DNA from: Bartonella harrusi
GTDB taxonomy: Bacteria; Pseudomonadota; Alphaproteobacteria; Rhizobiales; Rhizobiaceae
Direction: 5' to 3'
Assembly (NCBI RefSeq): GCF_024297065.1
Contig: NZ_CP101114.1
Coordinates: forward strand, 1,628,501 to 1,692,500
DNA length: 64,000 nt
The notes beneath the pieces are model-generated. The model was not told the DNA's origin. It worked only from the letters and a program-made list of their open reading frames with translations, and did not search any database. Below, one piece after another: positions 62,334 through 64,000 of this stretch; position 1 is the stretch's first letter; each line of letters starts with the position of its first letter. Made by a program: the position numbers and the translations under genes.

Positions 62334-63526
62334 GTGGATGTTGTATGGAAAAAGAATGTGTTACGTACACTCTTCCATTTTAAAACAGGCACACAACTCA
62401 TCCTCATAACATCTTTATTGAGCAGTGTTGGAATATTTATGGTTGTCGCTTTTCTTGCAATTTACTTGAATAAACTGAACTCTCTCACAACGACAGAAGT
62501 TGAAATCATCATCGGCGTAGCTTTTTGGTGTAAAAAGGCAGGTTCTCTTTTAGGTGGCATACTCTCTGATTATGTCCATGTAAAAAAACAATGCTTTCAG
62601 GTCTAGCAATACGAATACCAGGCTATCTTATCATTGGTTTTACGGATAATTTTTATATCTTGCTCTTCTCTTGCATTTTAATTGGTCTAGAAAGCAGTAT
62701 ATACGTTCCTGCTGCAAAATTCTTTCTTAGTGAGAAACATCTCGATAGCGCAAAAAGTAGAGGCTTTAGCAACAAGATCCATCTTTAATAATATAGGGGT
62801 CTTGATCGGCCCTGTGATTGGAATGTTGATTTTTACAATGCTTTCTTCTCTTTTATTTAGTTTTGTTGGATTGATCTTTTTTTTATTATTTCTGCTGAAC
62901 TATACCTTAAAGGAAAACTCTGATCACCCAAAATGAGACAAAATAAATTTTTCTGATTTTGGAAAATTGCTTACCAACAAAACCATGCTGAGTGTTGCAT
63001 TTTTTATGTTTATGTTTACCTTTTTTATATCCAACTTGAAAGCATCATACCTCTGTTCAGTGATCAAGTTTTTGGAGGAAATGCTGTTCCTGTTATTTTT
63101 ATCTCAAATGCCCTCATCGTGATTTTTTTCCAACTCCCTCTCTCAAAATGGGACTGTAAAGAAAGCTCCAAAAAACCTTTCATATTATCCTTTGTTTTGT
63201 TTGGGCTCTCATTCATCTTTCTCCACATCCTTGATCATTCTTATTTCTACCTTTTCTTAGCAATCATCCTGTTCTCCTTTGCTGAAAGCGTTATCTATAT
63301 ATGCCTCGATTACGACACCACAAATATCGATAAACGCTTAATCGCTAGTACATTTAGCATCCTGAGCCTCTCAAGTGCTTTCGGAGGCATATTGGGGAGT
63401 TACTTTGGCTCTCTCTTATATAACCAAAACATTTTTGGACTTTCTACGTGGCACATTTTAGCCATTGCATCCGATCAGCACCGCCTTATTTTCTCTCACC
63501 TCTCTCGCAAATACAACAAAAAGTAA
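62334..63526 (+). pseudogene. MFS transporter pseudogene
   Basis: Successive frames read as one 12-helix transporter: SVGIFMVVAFLAIYLNKLNS and GSLLGGILSDYVHVKKQ; then LSGLAIRIPGYLIIGFTDNF and CILIGLESSIYVPAAKFFLS; then SIFNNIGVLIGPVIGMLIFT; then FILSFVLFGLSFIFLHILDH to ILSLSSAFGGILGSYFGSLL. Frame changes occur near 62595, 62760 and after 62936, in both directions, so this is true decay rather than a single error. Resembles MdtH/YfcJ-like drug exporters. Confidence 0.75.
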
Positions 63527-63691
63527 GCTTGAAAGGATGACCTCTTAAGGTTTTCATTATCTTAATCTTTTTATGCGCTATCACGCATTATCAGCCTCAT
63601 CCTGGGTTGCGTTCTTAATATCTTGTCTATTATCCTTTTATTCGCACTGATCTGAAGTTAAGTTGTTAAGACATATGGCATAATCACAGAT

Positions 63692-63829
63692 ATGGCAAAG
63701 CATCAACTTTGTCGTTTATTCACTTTTTGGAAGCATAATCTTCGTAGAGCTCCTACAGGCTTAGTCATTTGTTCACTTTTTTTCTTGTTCGGCATCATAT
63801 TAATTTGTTTTCTTGTCCCAAAGATATGA
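63692..63829 (+). CDS. 45-residue single-helix membrane ORF
   Basis: MAKHQLCRLFTFWKHNLRRA followed by a hydrophobic helix (GLVICSLFFLFGIILICFLV). Positive charges precede the helix as in real small membrane proteins, but there is no strong ribosome-binding site. Unrecognised. Confidence 0.3.
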   Translation: MAKHQLCRLFTFWKHNLRRAPTGLVICSLFFLFGIILICFLVPKI

Positions 63830-64000
63830 GCGTTTTATAAAACATGAACTGTCAAGCCCCCCGTATTGCGAATAAATTGAGCGATGCTCACAGCCATAGA
63901 TTTTATTACATATTATAGCTGATCTTTAAGGATCTGGAATGTAGGTTTATTTAAACAGCATTATTACGAAAGATACGATATTAAACGGTATACTTCAAAC
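63830..64000. other. Window end, nothing recognised
   Basis: No gene, repeat or RNA was recognised in the last 170 bases. Confidence 0.4.

Noticed and set aside
62334..63526. MFS frames considered as separate small transporter genes
   Set aside because: Each piece covers a different part of one 12-helix protein, and the frame changes go in both directions, as in a decayed gene.

Overview
The window is a stretch of Bartonella chromosome, from a lineage that carries the VirB/VirD4 type IV secretion system (T4SS) and its Bep effectors. The evidence is an AT-rich sequence, an uninterrupted virB2-virB11 operon followed by a FIC antitoxin gene (biaA), bepA, bepB, virD4, bepC, bepD, bepE and bepF, and alphaproteobacterial housekeeping genes (ribF, trpS, groES-groEL with a CIRCE element, fumC, pgm, hisS, pyrF). 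All names are read from protein motifs and gene order; no database search was possible.

Layout. 1-2.4 kb: an integrase scrap, a plasmid-type ParA/ribbon-helix-helix partition pair on the minus strand, and a tandem repeat upstream of it. 2.8-5.3 kb: a small phosphatase-like gene, then ribF translationally coupled to a HAD hydrolase gene. 5.3-8.6 kb: mostly decayed DNA (integrase and nuclease remnants) and one intact nuclease-like gene. 8.9-17.6 kb: virB2 to virB11, tightly overlapping except for one 208-base gap between virB6 and virB7. 17.7-32.3 kb: biaA and the effectors. BepA, BepB and BepC are FIC-OB-BID proteins; BepD, BepE and BepF carry tyrosine-motif or degenerate repeat regions plus one, two and three BID domains. 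VirD4 is the coupling protein that recruits the BID-bearing effectors to the VirB channel. 32.7-36.6 kb: murJ (frameshifted here), trpS, a universal stress protein and an Nfu-type Fe-S scaffold. 36.9-41.6 kb: a low-GC islet bounded by inverted integrase-leader remnants. It carries a 24-codon ORF, a 16-bp hairpin, a small SpeD-like gene, a HemN-like radical SAM gene and an MFS exporter. 41.7-45 kb: a zinc-ribbon protein, a small lipoprotein family in several states of decay, and more integrase debris. 45-51.9 kb: groEL/groES, fumC, pgm and a peroxiredoxin. 52.2-59.3 kb: a broken gene, a dense field of P4-type integrase remnants including a 245-bp tandem array, and hisS. 59.4-64 kb: pyrF, a membrane protein, a dead MFS transporter gene and a small membrane ORF.

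Three themes recur. (1) Pieces of one P4-type integrase and its leader are scattered in at least ten places, none intact. (2) The 3' ends of several genes (the MFS gene, groEL, pgm) are tandemly duplicated with periods of 240-349 bp. (3) Apparent frameshifts in bepE, murJ, the speD-like gene and the radical SAM gene all have the same direction (one base missing), which suggests either homopolymer undercalling or real phase variation. The most interesting biological leads are decayed biaA antitoxin remnants directly upstream of bepB and bepC, the poly-C tract inside bepE, loss of the tyrosines in BepE's repeated motifs, and the SAM/peptide-like islet at 37-41 kb.
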